Shown here piece by piece: positions 1 to 9,609 of a DNA stretch of 64,000 nucleotides. A program made the translations under genes and the position numbers. The notes beneath the pieces were generated by a model. That model made no database searches. It was not told the origin of the DNA and saw only the letters and a program-made list of their open reading frames with translations. The first letter of the stretch is position 1. Each line of letters begins with the position of its first letter. Source of the DNA: an uncultured Paracoccaceae bacterium (lineage in GTDB: Bacteria > Pseudomonadota > Alphaproteobacteria > Rhodobacterales > Rhodobacteraceae); contig CANLEQ010000006.1 in NCBI GenBank assembly GCA_947489705.1, forward strand, positions 124,001 to 188,000, read 5' to 3'.

Positions 1-55
1 CCACGCAAGGCGCGGGACCGGCCTGACGCAAGGGCAAACTCGCCGCAAGGCGCGA

Positions 56-93
56 CCCGTCCCGGAGGGTGAAGTCACCGCGTCCGGGACGGG
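56..93 (-). terminator. GC-rich hairpin after the SLC13 gene
   Basis: A perfect 11-bp inverted repeat (56-66 pairs with 83-93) with a 16-nt loop lies just past the stop of the leftward permease gene. No T-tract follows, so it may end or protect the transcript rather than act as a classical intrinsic terminator. The sequence cgcaaggcgcg also occurs twice nearby, at 4-14 and 44-54. Confidence 0.45.
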
Positions 94-106
94 GAGTGCC
101 CGAGCG

Positions 107-1909
107 TCAGTCCGTAGCGGTCGCCTCGGGATCAGAACGGCCAGAGCAGCGGGATGAAAGGCACGCGGTGATGCCGGTCACGAGGTTGAGCGGCAAGCCG
201 ATGCGGGTGAAGTCGGTGAACCTGTAGCCGCCGGGCGCATAGACCATCGTGTTGGTCTGGTAGCCGATCGGCGTGGCGAAGGCGAGCGTGGCGGCGAACA
301 TCACCGCGACCACGAGCGGCCGTGGATCGAGCCCGAGGCTCTCAGCGAGGGTGATCGCGACCGGGGTCACGATCACGGCCACCGCGTTGTTCGACAAAAG
401 CTCGGTCAGGATCTGCGTCAGGAAGTAGAGCACGAAGAGCACCGCGAGCGGCGGCAGATCCACCAGCCAGGGCGAGAGCGCGTCCACCGTCAGCTGCGCC
501 GCACCCGAGCGGTCCATCGCCTCGCCCACCACTAGCATCGACAGGATGAGGATGAGCAGCGGCGCGCTCACCGTGGCATAGGCTTCCTGCGGCTCGATCG
601 TCCGGGTCGCGAGCAGCACCGCGACGCCGAGCATCGCCAGGATCTGGATCGGCGCGAGGTCGAAGGCCGAGAGGACGACGATGCCGATGACCACGGCCAG
701 GACCAGCGGGGCGCGTTCGCGCCGGAACGGCCTGTCGGTCGGCGCGCTGAAATCGGCAAGTTCCATATCCGCGGCCAGGCGGCGGATATCGTCGGGATCG
801 CCTTCGAGAAGGAGGGTGTCGCCCACGCGGACGACGACGTCGTCGAGCTGGCGCGCGATGTTGCGGCTGCGCCGGTGGACGGCCAGCGGATAGACGCCGT
901 AGCGCCGCCTGAGCCGCAATTGCCCGAGCGACCGGCCGATCATCCGGCACCCGGGCAGGATCAGCGTCTCGACCGTGGTCGTGCGGGTGGAGCCGAGCCG
1001 GTCGACCAGCGTCACCCGGTTGGAATCCTTGAGCCCCAGAAGCTCCTGCATCTCGGTCCGCAGGACCACGCGGTCGCCCTCGGCGAGGGTCACGTCGGGG
1101 AACTGGCGTCGCAGGCTGCGATCGCCGCGGATCACGTCGATCAGGCGCATGCCTTCGCGGCGGAAGAGTGCGACCTCGGTCGCGCTGGCCCCGATCAGGG
1201 GCGAGCCTTCGGGCACCACGACCTCGGTGAAGTATTTCGGCCGCTTGCGCGGTCCCAGCAGGTCGGAGACCGACTCGCGGTTGGGCAGCAGCGCGGGCAC
1301 CAGCAGCCACAACGTGGCGAAGCCGACGATGCTGACCGCGATGCCGAGCGGCGCGATCTCGAAGAGGCCGAACGGCGTCATCCCCTGCGCCCGCGCGACG
1401 CCGTCGACGAGGATGTTGGTCGAGGTTCCGATCATGCTGATCATGCCGCCGAGGACCGTCTGATAGGAGAGCGGTATCAGCAGCTTGGACGGCGAAATGC
1501 CCATCGCCCGCGCGAGCTGTACCGTCACGGGGATCATCACCGCGACCAGCGGCGTGTTGTTGGTGAAGGCCGACGCGCCCGCCACCACGATCGCCACGCC
1601 GCAGATGACCAGGACCTTGTGATCGGCGGCCTGCCGCGAGACGAGCCACGCGAAACTACCGATGAGCCCCGTCCGGACCAGTCCGGCCGAGACGATGAAC
1701 ATGGCGGCAATCGTCCAGGGTGCGGGGTTTGCGAAGACCGAAAGGACGCCGTCCGCCGGCACGATGCCGAGGACGACCACGGCGGCCGCGCCGAGCAGCG
1801 CCGTGACCTCGACCGGATAGAGCTCGAGCACGAAGAGCACGAACATCACCGCGAGAACGGCGAGGGTGAGCCAGGCCGCGAGGGCCGGATCAGGGGCGAG
1901 GCCGGTCAT
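107..1909 (-). CDS. SLC13/DASS-family permease with two RCK_C (TrkA-C) domains
   Basis: Predicted inner-membrane sodium-coupled anion permease of the divalent anion/sulfate/dicarboxylate family, 600 aa, about ten membrane segments. The DASS hallmarks TSTNILVDG in the N-terminal half and SNNAVAVIVTPVA in the C-terminal half are present. Two soluble RCK_C/TrkA-C modules (about residues 225-300 and 305-385) interrupt the membrane domain, as in the YbiR/SAC1-like subgroup. Substrate cannot be read from sequence; sulfate or a dicarboxylate is usual. The C-terminus is odd: after VTGITA the frame reads CLSSRCSG, whereas the next frame reads PFIPLLWPF and stops at 132-134, the usual family ending. 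A single base lost near 163/164 would explain this. Start ATG at 1909 has only a weak ribosome site. Confidence 0.85.
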   Translation of the reverse strand: MTGLAPDPALAAWLTLAVLAVMFVLFVLELYPVEVTALLGAAAVVVLGIVPADGVLSVFANPAPWTIAAMFIVSAGLVRTGLIGSFAWLVSRQAADHKVLVICGVAIVVAGASAFTNNTPLVAVMIPVTVQLARAMGISPSKLLIPLSYQTVLGGMISMIGTSTNILVDGVARAQGMTPFGLFEIAPLGIAVSIVGFATLWLLVPALLPNRESVSDLLGPRKRPKYFTEVVVPEGSPLIGASATEVALFRREGMRLIDVIRGDRSLRRQFPDVTLAEGDRVVLRTEMQELLGLKDSNRVTLVDRLGSTRTTTVETLILPGCRMIGRSLGQLRLRRRYGVYPLAVHRRSRNIARQLDDVVVRVGDTLLLEGDPDDIRRLAADMELADFSAPTDRPFRRERAPLVLAVVIGIVVLSAFDLAPIQILAMLGVAVLLATRTIEPQEAYATVSAPLLILILSMLVVGEAMDRSGAAQLTVDALSPWLVDLPPLAVLFVLYFLTQILTELLSNNAVAVIVTPVAITLAESLGLDPRPLVVAVMFAATLAFATPIGYQTNTMVYAPGGYRFTDFTRIGLPLNLVTGITACLSSRCSGRSDPEATATD

Positions 1910-2148
1910 GCGATATGTCCGGAATGGATCGTTGCGGTGCCCCGCAGGCGATGGTGCCGACCCTGAAACGCGCCGTCATTCTTTTTCTTGTCCGCCCTTT
2001 GCCCGAAGCCCGGCCAACTCACCCGTGCCGGGGGCATTCGCCCGCGACGGACCCTTATATCGCATGCCGCCGGACGGACAAATCATTCCTTCGCCGGCGA
2101 TGGCAATAAATGGCCGCTCCGCCGGACACCGGCGGGCGATTGCACGGA

Positions 2149-2469
2149 TCAGCTCTTGCCGGACCGTTTCCCGCGCCGCCGCTTCAGCCAGGGGTTGAGG
2201 CGCCGCCTCGCCCGGATGGCGAGGGCGGAGACCGGACTTTGCAGCGGCTTCACGTCCACCGCGAGCAGCAGCAGGCCGAGCGGCAGCATCCAGAGGCCAA
2301 GGACCGGAAGGAACGAAAAGAGGCCGCCCAGGATCATGGCGAGACCGAGCGGAATCCGCCAGACCGCGCGCCGGTCGCTCAGCAGCGCACGGATCGGTCG
2401 CTTCAACCGGGGGATCCGGGTCTCCAATGCCTTGAACTGGCGATAGAGGCGACGCTTCTGCTTGTTCAT
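2149..2469 (-). CDS. Small two-helix membrane protein, function unknown
   Basis: A 106-aa protein with a basic N-terminus (MNKQKRRLYRQF), two hydrophobic stretches in the middle (about residues 37-72) and a strongly basic C-terminal tail. Proteins of this shape are common in Rhodobacterales and have no established role; I do not assign a function. A longer frame is open to 2571, but the ATG at 2469 has GAAGGA 6-7 nt upstream and removes an implausible arginine-rich leader, so I chose it. It stands alone, separated by 163 bp from the M20 peptidase gene and by 239 bp from the permease gene on its other side; nothing recognisable is in those gaps. Confidence 0.65.
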   Translation of the reverse strand: MNKQKRRLYRQFKALETRIPRLKRPIRALLSDRRAVWRIPLGLAMILGGLFSFLPVLGLWMLPLGLLLLAVDVKPLQSPVSALAIRARRRLNPWLKRRRGKRSGKS

Positions 2470-2632
2470 CTGTCCTTCGCGGGAAAGGCTGTGAGCGGGC
2501 CGGCACGCGTCTCGTCCTGCGCGTCGCCCGCACCTTATCCTGCATATCGACAGTCGGACGCGGTTCGTCAATGAGGCCGGCCAAACGGTCTTGGGATATG
2601 TCCGCGCGTCGGATGTCAGCGCGGTGCCGGTC

Positions 2633-3841
2633 TCATCGGGGCGGCGCGAGGCGGGCGGTGCCGAGGATCGCGGCCAGGCTTGCCGAGAGGCCCCGAAGGC
2701 TCGCCTCGGGCTCGACGTCGATCCATTCCTCGAGCGAATGGGCGCGGCCCCCGGTGCCTCCGGTGCCGAGCTTCACGGCCGGTATGCCGAGGCTCATCGG
2801 GATGTTGGCGTCGGTCGAGGAGACAGCGCGCCCGGGGCTGAACCCGAAGGCGCGCAGGGCGGCCTCGGAGGTGGTCACGATCTCGCTGTCAGTCTCCGTC
2901 CGTCCGGCCGGGCGGTCGCCGACGATCGTGAGCTCGGCGGTGATCTCGCCTGCATCGGTGGTGCCGCGCGCATTTTCGGCGTCCACCGCGGCCGCGACGA
3001 GCTTCTGGAGGGTGACGTCGAGACGGGAAAGCTCGCCTGCTTCCTCGGAGCGCAGGTCGATTTCGACCCAGACCTCCGCCGGAATGGCGTTGATCGACGA
3101 GCCGCCGCCCATGACGCTGGCGCAGAAGGTCGTGCGCGGCTCGGCCGGGACCTCGATGCGCGCGAGGCCCTGCACCGTCTCGGCCAGCGCGTAGGCCGGG
3201 TTCACGGTGCCTAACGCCATGAAACTGTGCCCGCCCGGCCCGCGAAAGGTCACGCGGTAACGCCGCGATCCCACGCCGCGCGTGACGATTTCGTCCATGT
3301 CGGGACTGTCGAGCGTGAAGAAGCACCCGATGCGGTCGCGATACGTGCCCTCGGTGAAAAGGTGGCGGATGCCGCGGAGATCGCCTTTTCCTTCCTCGCC
3401 CACATCGGCGACGAAGAGGATGTCGTGCTGGGTCTCGATGCCGGCCGCGTCCAGCGCGCGGGCATAGGCCAGCAGCACGGCGAGGCCGCGTGTATCGTCG
3501 CCCACGCCGGGTGCGAAAAGGCGCGTGCCCTCGCGCCTGACGGTCACGTCCGTGCCTTCGGGGAACACGGTGTCGAGATGGGCCGCGATGGCGACGATGC
3601 CGCCATTACCCGTGCCGCGACGCAATGCTGTGACGTTGCCGACCGCGTCGCGCCGGACGTCCTCGAGGCCCGCTTCGGCGATCAACCGTTCGAAGGCGGC
3701 GGCGCGGGCCTCTTCCTTGAAGGGCGGGGCGGGAATCTCGGTCAACGCGACGATCTCGTCCACGAGGCGGTCGTGGTGGGCGCGCAGGTGATCGGTCGCG
3801 GCGCGGAAGCGGGGGTCGGAGAGAACGGCGTCGATGGTCAT
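2633..3841 (-). CDS. M20-family metallopeptidase (PepT/ArgE-like)
   Basis: A 402-aa zinc-dependent exopeptidase/amidohydrolase. Metal ligands and catalytic residues are all visible: H88-x-D90 (AHLDT), D115/116 (GVGDDT), the E149-E150 pair (GEEG), D178 (TLDSPD) and H368 near the C-terminus. The dimerisation lid domain starts at about residue 195 (GPGGHSFM). It is the last gene of the peptide importer operon and overlaps the upstream ATPase by ATGA (3838-3841), so it is probably translated together with it. A cytosolic dipeptidase or N-acyl-amino-acid hydrolase acting on the imported compound is the natural reading, but the exact substrate is inferred. The open frame runs upstream to 3946; the coupled ATG is the better start. 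Confidence 0.85.
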   Translation of the reverse strand: MTIDAVLSDPRFRAATDHLRAHHDRLVDEIVALTEIPAPPFKEEARAAAFERLIAEAGLEDVRRDAVGNVTALRRGTGNGGIVAIAAHLDTVFPEGTDVTVRREGTRLFAPGVGDDTRGLAVLLAYARALDAAGIETQHDILFVADVGEEGKGDLRGIRHLFTEGTYRDRIGCFFTLDSPDMDEIVTRGVGSRRYRVTFRGPGGHSFMALGTVNPAYALAETVQGLARIEVPAEPRTTFCASVMGGGSSINAIPAEVWVEIDLRSEEAGELSRLDVTLQKLVAAAVDAENARGTTDAGEITAELTIVGDRPAGRTETDSEIVTTSEAALRAFGFSPGRAVSSTDANIPMSLGIPAVKLGTGGTGGRAHSLEEWIDVEPEASLRGLSASLAAILGTARLAPPR

Positions 3842-4869
3842 GCGTGGGCTTTCTCGGGGCGTCTGGCGGCGGCTTCGTCGTTGAGATGGCAGGCCGAAAG
3901 GCGCCCGGGCGCGACCTCCCGGAGGGCGGGCACCTCGATGCGGCACCGCTCGTGCGCATGGGGACAGCGCGGGTGGAAATGGCAGCCGGGCGGCGGGCGC
4001 AGGGGCGACGGGATCTCGCCCTTGATGCCGGCATAGATCTTCTTCTGGGTCTCGAAGGTCGGGATCTCGGAGACGAGGGCCTGGGTGTAGGGATGGTTCG
4101 GGCGTTTCAGCAGATCCTCGGCCTCGCCGAGCTCGACCAGGCGGCCGAGATACATGACCGCAATCCGGTCCGAGATATGCTCCACCACGCCGAGATCGTG
4201 GCTGATGAAGAGATAGGTAAGGTCGAATTCCTCGCGCAGCCGGACGAAGAGGTTCAGGATCTGCGCCTGGATCGACACGTCGAGTGCTGCGACGGATTCG
4301 TCGCAGACGATGAAGTCCGGCTTGACCGCGAGGGCGCGGGCGATCCCGACGCGGGCGCGCTGCCCGCCCGAGAACTGGTGCGGATAGCGCTTGCCGGTGG
4401 TCGGATCGAGGCCGACCTGTTCCAGGATGTCCTCGACATAGCCCGCGACCTCGCGCCGGGGCGCGATGCGGTGCACGCGGGGCGCCTCGCCCACGATGTC
4501 GCGCACCCGCAGGCGCGGGTTGAGCGACGACATCGGATCCTGGAACACCATCTGGATCTTGAGGGCGGCGTCGCGCGCGGCATCGCCGTCGAGCTCGGCC
4601 ACGTCGCGCCCGCGAAAGAGGATGCGCCCGTCCGTGGGCTTCAGCAGGCCCGCGACCATGCGGCCGAGGGTCGACTTGCCGCAGCCCGATTCCCCCACGA
4701 GGCCCATGACCTCGCCCCGGCGCACGCCGAAGCTGACGCCGTCAACGGCGTGCACGGTCTGCGGCTCGACGCTCGAGCCGAGCATGCGGGCCGTGCGTTC
4801 GGCGATGTCGAGCTCCTTGGTGAAGCGTTTCGAGACGTGGTCGAGTTCGATGATGTTGGGCGTCGTCAC
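3838..4869 (-). CDS. Oligopeptide/dipeptide ABC transporter ATPase (DppF/OppF type)
   Basis: A 343-aa cytoplasmic ATPase energising the peptide-type importer. Walker A is GESGCGKST, the signature is SGGQRARV, Walker B ends in CDESVAALD and the switch histidine is in ISHDLG. The C-terminal oligo_HPY extension with clustered cysteines (CHFHPRCP) is typical of DppF/OppF. The start is taken as GTG at 4869 because it overlaps the stop of the preceding ATPase as GTGA; the frame is open further upstream but without family similarity. It pairs with the DppD-type subunit encoded immediately upstream in the operon. Confidence 0.9.
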   Translation of the reverse strand: MTTPNIIELDHVSKRFTKELDIAERTARMLGSSVEPQTVHAVDGVSFGVRRGEVMGLVGESGCGKSTLGRMVAGLLKPTDGRILFRGRDVAELDGDAARDAALKIQMVFQDPMSSLNPRLRVRDIVGEAPRVHRIAPRREVAGYVEDILEQVGLDPTTGKRYPHQFSGGQRARVGIARALAVKPDFIVCDESVAALDVSIQAQILNLFVRLREEFDLTYLFISHDLGVVEHISDRIAVMYLGRLVELGEAEDLLKRPNHPYTQALVSEIPTFETQKKIYAGIKGEIPSPLRPPPGCHFHPRCPHAHERCRIEVPALREVAPGRLSACHLNDEAAARRPEKAHA

Positions 4870-5855
4870 GAGAGTACCGCGTCCTCCTGGTCTTCGAGAT
4901 GCGGGTGGACGCAGCGCACGCGGCGCCCGCCCGCCACGGGCCCGAGCGGCGGCTCCGTCAGGCACTGGTCGTCCGCGCGCGGGCAGCGGGGGCGGAACTT
5001 GCATCCCTTCGGCAGGTCGAGCAGCGGCGGGGTCATGCCGCGGATCTGCGTCAGGGTCGTGCCGTGCCGCTTGCCCTGCGGCACGCTGCCGATGAGGCCC
5101 TTGGTATAGGGATGCAGGGGCCGGCCGATGACCTCGGCCGTCGTGCCCTCCTCGATGATCCGGCCCGCATACATGACGGCCAGCCGGTCGGCGAGGCCGG
5201 ACACCACGGCCAGGTCATGTGTGATCCAGATCAGGGCGGTGCCGGAATCCGCGCAGAGCTTCTGGACCTCGGCCAGGATCTGCGCCTGGATGGTGACGTC
5301 GAGTGCGGTGGTCGGCTCGTCCGCGATAATGAGGTCGGGCTTGTGCAGGAGCGCGATCGCGATCGCGACGCGCTGACGCATCCCGCCCGAGAATTGGTGC
5401 GGATAGCTTTCGAGCCGCTCGTCCGGCGACGAGATGCCGACCGCGACCAGAGCCTCGCGCGCGCGCGCCAGCGCCTCCTTGCGCGACACCTTTTCATGGG
5501 CCTGCACTGCCTCGATCATCTGCGTGTCGATCCTCAGGACCGGGTTCAGCGTCATCATCGGATCCTGGAAGATCATCGCGATCCGCTTGCCGCGAAGGTG
5601 CCGCAGGGTGCCTTCGCCCGCGGTGACCACATCCTCGCCGTCGAAGAGGACCTGGCCCGACACGACCCGCCCCGGCGCGTCGACAAGCCCCAGGATCGAA
5701 AACCCGGTCACCGACTTGCCGGAGCCGGATTCGCCGACGAGGCCGAGGATCTCGCCGCGCTGGAGCGAGAAGCTGATGCCGTCGACGGCCTTGGCCACGC
5801 CGTCGCGGGTGAAGAAATGCGTGTGCAGATCCCGCACGTCGAGCAGGGCGGTCAT
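4866..5855 (-). CDS. Oligopeptide/dipeptide ABC transporter ATPase (DppD/OppD type)
   Basis: A 329-aa ATPase, first of the two nucleotide-binding subunits. Walker A is GESGSGKSV, the signature SGGMRQRV, Walker [10 protein letters not shown], the switch histidine ITHDLA, and the oligo_HPY tail has CKFRPRCP. The ATG at 5855 overlaps the stop of the upstream permease as ATGA, and its own end overlaps the next ATPase as GTGA, so the permease-ATPase-ATPase-peptidase series is tightly coupled. A much longer open frame reaches upstream to 6521 but the extension is out-of-frame permease DNA and should be ignored. Confidence 0.9.
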   Translation of the reverse strand: MTALLDVRDLHTHFFTRDGVAKAVDGISFSLQRGEILGLVGESGSGKSVTGFSILGLVDAPGRVVSGQVLFDGEDVVTAGEGTLRHLRGKRIAMIFQDPMMTLNPVLRIDTQMIEAVQAHEKVSRKEALARAREALVAVGISSPDERLESYPHQFSGGMRQRVAIAIALLHKPDLIIADEPTTALDVTIQAQILAEVQKLCADSGTALIWITHDLAVVSGLADRLAVMYAGRIIEEGTTAEVIGRPLHPYTKGLIGSVPQGKRHGTTLTQIRGMTPPLLDLPKGCKFRPRCPRADDQCLTEPPLGPVAGGRRVRCVHPHLEDQEDAVLS

Positions 5856-6784
5856 GTCGACAACCTCGGGTTCAGGACGTCGCGCAGCCGGTCGCCCACG
5901 ACGTTGATGGCGACGATGGTGAGCACGAGCGCGATGCCGGGAAAGAGGCTGACCCAGTAGCGGCCCGACAGCAGGTAATCGTAGCCGTTGGCGATCAGCA
6001 GGCCGAGCGAGGGCTCGGTGATGGGCACGCCGACGCCGAGGAACGACAGTGTCGCCTCGAGCGCGATGGCCTGCGCGATCTGCACCGTGGCGACCACGAT
6101 CAGCGGCGGCACGCAATTGGGCAGCAGGTGGCGAAACATGATGCGCCGATGCGAGAGCGCGAGGCAGCGCGCGGCGTCGATGTAATCCTTGCGCCGCTCG
6201 ACGATGGCCGAGCTGCGCACCGTGCGGGCGTAATAGGCCCATTGCACGATGACGAGGGCGAGGATCACCTTGTCGACCCCGCGTCCCAGCAGCGCCAGCA
6301 GGATCAGCGCGATGAGGATCGCCGGGAACGACAGCTGGAGATCGACGATCCGCATGATGAAGCTGTCGAGCTTGCCGCCGAAATAGGCCGCGGCGACCCC
6401 CACCACGACGCCTATCGTGATGGCGAGGCCGAGCGAGACGGCCGCGACCAGCAGGCTGATCCTGAGGCCGTACATGATCCCCGAGAGCATGTCGCGACCC
6501 TGCTGGTCGGTGCCGAGCCAATAGGTCTGGCCGGTCATGCTTTCGGCGCCCGGGGGCAGGCCGCCATCGAGAATGCTGAGCTGCGCGAGGTCGTAGGGGT
6601 CCTGCGGCGCGATCCAGGGGGCGGCGATGGCGACGAAGGCGATCGCGACGATGAGGATCAGACCGGCGATCGCGATGCGATCCTCGACGAATTCCTTGGC
6701 GACGCGCGTGATCGGGCTGTCGATGCGAACGGTGGCGGGATTGCCGACGAGCTCCAGTTCGCTGGCGACGGATTGATCGGTCAT
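5852..6784 (-). CDS. Dipeptide/oligopeptide ABC permease (DppC type)
   Basis: A 310-aa inner-membrane permease with a cytoplasmic N-terminus of about 30 residues, one separate first helix followed by the PWIAPQDPYD segment typical of DppC/OppC, and a BPD_transp_1 core of five helices. The EAA loop (AARCLALSHRRIMFRHLLPN) contacts the ATPases. It forms the channel with the DppB subunit, whose stop it overlaps by ATGA (6781-6784). The open frame continues upstream to 7840 with no similarity; the coupled ATG is the start. Confidence 0.9.
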   Translation of the reverse strand: MTDQSVASELELVGNPATVRIDSPITRVAKEFVEDRIAIAGLILIVAIAFVAIAAPWIAPQDPYDLAQLSILDGGLPPGAESMTGQTYWLGTDQQGRDMLSGIMYGLRISLLVAAVSLGLAITIGVVVGVAAAYFGGKLDSFIMRIVDLQLSFPAILIALILLALLGRGVDKVILALVIVQWAYYARTVRSSAIVERRKDYIDAARCLALSHRRIMFRHLLPNCVPPLIVVATVQIAQAIALEATLSFLGVGVPITEPSLGLLIANGYDYLLSGRYWVSLFPGIALVLTIVAINVVGDRLRDVLNPRLST

Positions 6785-7758
6785 CCCTTCATCTCCGACA
6801 GGCGGATCCGCGGATCGAGCATCGAATAGAGGACATCGACGAGCAGGTTGATCATGACGATGATGAGCACGGTCAGCATCAGGTAGGCGACGATCAGCGG
6901 CCGGTCGAGCAGGTTGATCGAGTCGATCAGCAGCTTGCCCATGCCGGGCCAGGCGAAGACGGTCTCGGTCACGATCGCGAACGCGACCATCGATCCGAGC
7001 TCGAGCCCGATGATCGTCACGACCGGGATCATGATGTTCTTGAGGATATGCACCAGGACCACCCGGCGGGTCGAGAGACCCTTGGCACGCGCGAACTTGA
7101 CGTAGTCCTGCAACGCGACCTCGCGGGTATTGGCGCGGGCCAGACGGATGATCAGCGACATCTTGAAGAGCGCCAGGTTGATCGCCGGAAGGATCAGGTG
7201 CGACAGGCCGTCGAGGGTGAGAAAGCTGACCTCGAGCCCCAGAAACTCGGTCGTCTCGCCGCGACCGCCTGCCGGCAGCCAGCCCAGCAGGACGGCAAAG
7301 ACGAGGATCAGAAGCATGCCCTGCCAGAAGTTCGGCAGGGAAAATCCGAGGATCGACCCGCCCATGATGGTGCGGCCCGCAAGGCTCGTGGGGCGCAGGC
7401 CCGCCCAGACGCCCAGGGGCACGCCGAAGCCCACCGAGATGACCAGCGCCACCAAGGCCAGCTCCATCGTCGCCGGAAGCCGTTCGAGAATGATGTCGAG
7501 CGCGGGGCGGCCATAGACGAAGCTGTTGCCGAGATCGCCGTGCAGTGCGTTCCAAATGAAGATGCCGAATTGTTCGTAGAGCGGCTTGTCGAGCCCCAGC
7601 CGCTCGGTCGTGGCGATGATGTCGGCCTGCGTCGCCTCGGGGCTGATGAGGATGTCGACCGGATTGCCGATGGCGTAGACGCCCAGAAACACCAGGACCG
7701 CCATGGCGGCGATCGCGAGCAGGCTCTGGCCGAAGCGGCGTACAAGATAGACGATCAT
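6781..7758 (-). CDS. Dipeptide/oligopeptide ABC permease (DppB type)
   Basis: A 325-aa permease starting MIVYLVRRFGQSLL, a typical DppB amino terminus, with six predicted helices and the EAA motif near YVKFARAKGLS. The ribosome site GGAG lies 7 nt before the ATG. A large hairpin separates this gene from the upstream binding-protein gene. Together with the downstream DppC-type subunit it makes the membrane pore of a peptide/opine/nickel-class importer. Confidence 0.9.
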   Translation of the reverse strand: MIVYLVRRFGQSLLAIAAMAVLVFLGVYAIGNPVDILISPEATQADIIATTERLGLDKPLYEQFGIFIWNALHGDLGNSFVYGRPALDIILERLPATMELALVALVISVGFGVPLGVWAGLRPTSLAGRTIMGGSILGFSLPNFWQGMLLILVFAVLLGWLPAGGRGETTEFLGLEVSFLTLDGLSHLILPAINLALFKMSLIIRLARANTREVALQDYVKFARAKGLSTRRVVLVHILKNIMIPVVTIIGLELGSMVAFAIVTETVFAWPGMGKLLIDSINLLDRPLIVAYLMLTVLIIVMINLLVDVLYSMLDPRIRLSEMKG

Positions 7759-7813
7759 CCCGCTCTCCGGGTGCTGGGGGTCGCGCGGCAGGCGCGCCGG
7801 TCGGCCAGGTCAG

Positions 7814-7846
7814 GATCCGGCGCCCGCGATCGGCGGGCACCGGATC
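7814..7846 (-). other. Intercistronic hairpin between binding-protein and permease genes
   Basis: gatccgg (7814-7820) pairs with ccggatc (7840-7846) and gcccgc (7822-7827) with gcgggc (7833-7838), leaving one mismatch and a 5-nt loop. It lies in the 94-bp gap after the substrate-binding-protein stop. No T-run follows, so it probably stabilises the upstream message or attenuates the downstream genes, a known arrangement in ABC operons where binding protein is made in excess. Confidence 0.65.
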
Positions 7847-7852
7847 GTCGAA

Positions 7853-9463
7853 TCAGTTCTCGCCTTCGGACGGCACGACCTCGCGGGCGATCGTGTACTG
7901 GTCGACGCGCGGCTCGTAGTCGAGCTCGGGGGTCATCGCCCAGACCGTCTGCTCGTAATGCAGCGGGATGATCCCGAACTCGTCGAGGACGATGCTCTCG
8001 GCCTGCTGCAGCAGCGTATCGCGCTCTTCGTCGTCGATGGTCGACATCGCCTGCGTGAGGATCTCGTCCATCTCGGGGTTGGAGTAGCGCCCCGCATTGG
8101 TCACGCCCATGCCCGCCTCGGCGTCGTAGGTGGCGACCAGCGATTTCAGCGGCGACGACATCTCGCCCGACGAGGCGCCCCAGCCCGCCATGTAGAGCGG
8201 GAATTCCTGCGCGTTCCTGCGCGAGAAGAACTGGCTCGCCGTGCTGGCATCCACGTTCACCGTGATGCCGACCTGCGCCAGCATCTGCGCCACGGCCTGG
8301 GCCACCTGCGCGTCGTTGATATAGCGGTCGTTGGGCGTGCCGAGCGTGATCTCGAACCCGTCGGGATAGCCCGCCTCGGCGAGCAGTTCCTGTGCGCGTT
8401 CGGGGTCGTAGGGATCCACCGGCCGGTCGTTGGAGCCGAACATCGGCGGCGGCAGAAGCTCGCCCGCGGGCTGCGCGTAGCCGCCCATGATCCGTTCCGC
8501 GATCGCGTCGCGATTGATCGCGAGCGAGATCGCCTCGCGCACGCGGGCATCGAGAAGCGGGTTCTCGCCGTCCGTTCCGCTGATGCTGGGGGCTTCGCCC
8601 TCCTGGTCCATCGCGAGATAGATGATCCGGTTGGACAGGGCGTCGACCACCTTGAAGCCCTCGCCTGTGATCCGGTCGATATCCTGGATCGGCGGGGATT
8701 CGATCATGTCGACATCACCCGACAGCAAAGCCGCGACGCGGGGGCCGTCGCTGGTGATGGGGCGCATCGTGACCTCGGCCCAGTTCGGCGTCCCGCCCCA
8801 GTATTCCTCGTTGCGGGTGAGCACGAGCTCGGTGCCGCGCGTATAGGAGTCGAGCTTGTAGGGTCCGGTGCCGACCGCCACGTCGGGCGAGCTGAAGGCC
8901 GGCGATTGCGGCACGTCGCCCATGCCTTCGCAGGTGCCATCGGGCCCGAAGGTGATGGTGTCCTCGGCACCCAGCGTCTCGGCCGATACGATCGGAAGCT
9001 GCGCGATCTCGGTCGGAAGAAGCGGGTGCGCGGCCTTGGTGGTGATGATCAGCGTGTGATCGTCCTCGGCCTGCATGTCTGCGATCACGCCGGTATAGAT
9101 CGTGAAGGAAGACGGCGAATTCTCGACCAGCGGCACGCGGCAATAGGTGTAGATCACGTCATGGGCGGTGAACGGGGTTCCGTCGTGGAACGTGACCCCG
9201 TCGCGCAGGGTGAACCGCCAGGTGGTGTCGTCGACCGCCTCCCATTCCGTGGCGAGCGAAGGCTCGACCATCTGCAGCGCGTCCTGCTTGGTCAGGGCCT
9301 CGAACACGTTCAGCAGGACCTGCGTGTTGGTCGAAAGCTGATGGAAGCTCGGATCCATCGACGTCGCCTCGGATTTGAGGCCGATCGACAGGTCCTGGGC
9401 CAGTGCGGGCATGGCGACGGTCGCCATCAAACCTGCCAGAATGGGGAGTGTTCTTTCTCTCAC
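7853..9463 (-). CDS. Peptide-type ABC transporter substrate-binding protein (SBP_bac_5)
   Basis: A 536-aa periplasmic binding protein. The first 22 residues (basic MRER, hydrophobic core, PALAQ cleavage region) are a Sec signal peptide. The mature part has the family 5 features TSMDPSFHQ, TWRFTLRDGVTFHDGTPFT and the late AINRDAI segment. It starts with GTG at 9463, supported by AAGGA 7 nt upstream. It is the first gene of the operon reading left through DppBCDF and the M20 peptidase. The ligand is not predictable from sequence; a peptide or N-acylated amino acid is suggested by the three M20 enzymes nearby. Confidence 0.9.
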   Translation of the reverse strand: MRERTLPILAGLMATVAMPALAQDLSIGLKSEATSMDPSFHQLSTNTQVLLNVFEALTKQDALQMVEPSLATEWEAVDDTTWRFTLRDGVTFHDGTPFTAHDVIYTYCRVPLVENSPSSFTIYTGVIADMQAEDDHTLIITTKAAHPLLPTEIAQLPIVSAETLGAEDTITFGPDGTCEGMGDVPQSPAFSSPDVAVGTGPYKLDSYTRGTELVLTRNEEYWGGTPNWAEVTMRPITSDGPRVAALLSGDVDMIESPPIQDIDRITGEGFKVVDALSNRIIYLAMDQEGEAPSISGTDGENPLLDARVREAISLAINRDAIAERIMGGYAQPAGELLPPPMFGSNDRPVDPYDPERAQELLAEAGYPDGFEITLGTPNDRYINDAQVAQAVAQMLAQVGITVNVDASTASQFFSRRNAQEFPLYMAGWGASSGEMSSPLKSLVATYDAEAGMGVTNAGRYSNPEMDEILTQAMSTIDDEERDTLLQQAESIVLDEFGIIPLHYEQTVWAMTPELDYEPRVDQYTIAREVVPSEGEN

Positions 9464-9609
9464 CGGGATGTCCTTCCTGTTGTCGGGTTCGGAATTCGGC
9501 GTCCCCCCGGGCCTTGTCCAGCTCTTCTCGCGAGATGCCGTTGGCAGACACGCTATTATGCGCTAATTAAATGTCAATGACGAATTAATATGCGGTTTGA
9601 TCATAGACG
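9464..9609. promoter_or_regulatory. Divergent promoter region, peptide operon and LysR regulator
   Basis: A 146-bp gap whose right half is an AT-rich island in otherwise GC-rich DNA. attaa at 9566-9570 and ttaat at 9585-9589 form an inverted repeat with a 14-bp spacer, a candidate binding site for the adjacent LysR protein. I could not pick a convincing -35/-10 pair. Confidence 0.4.
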
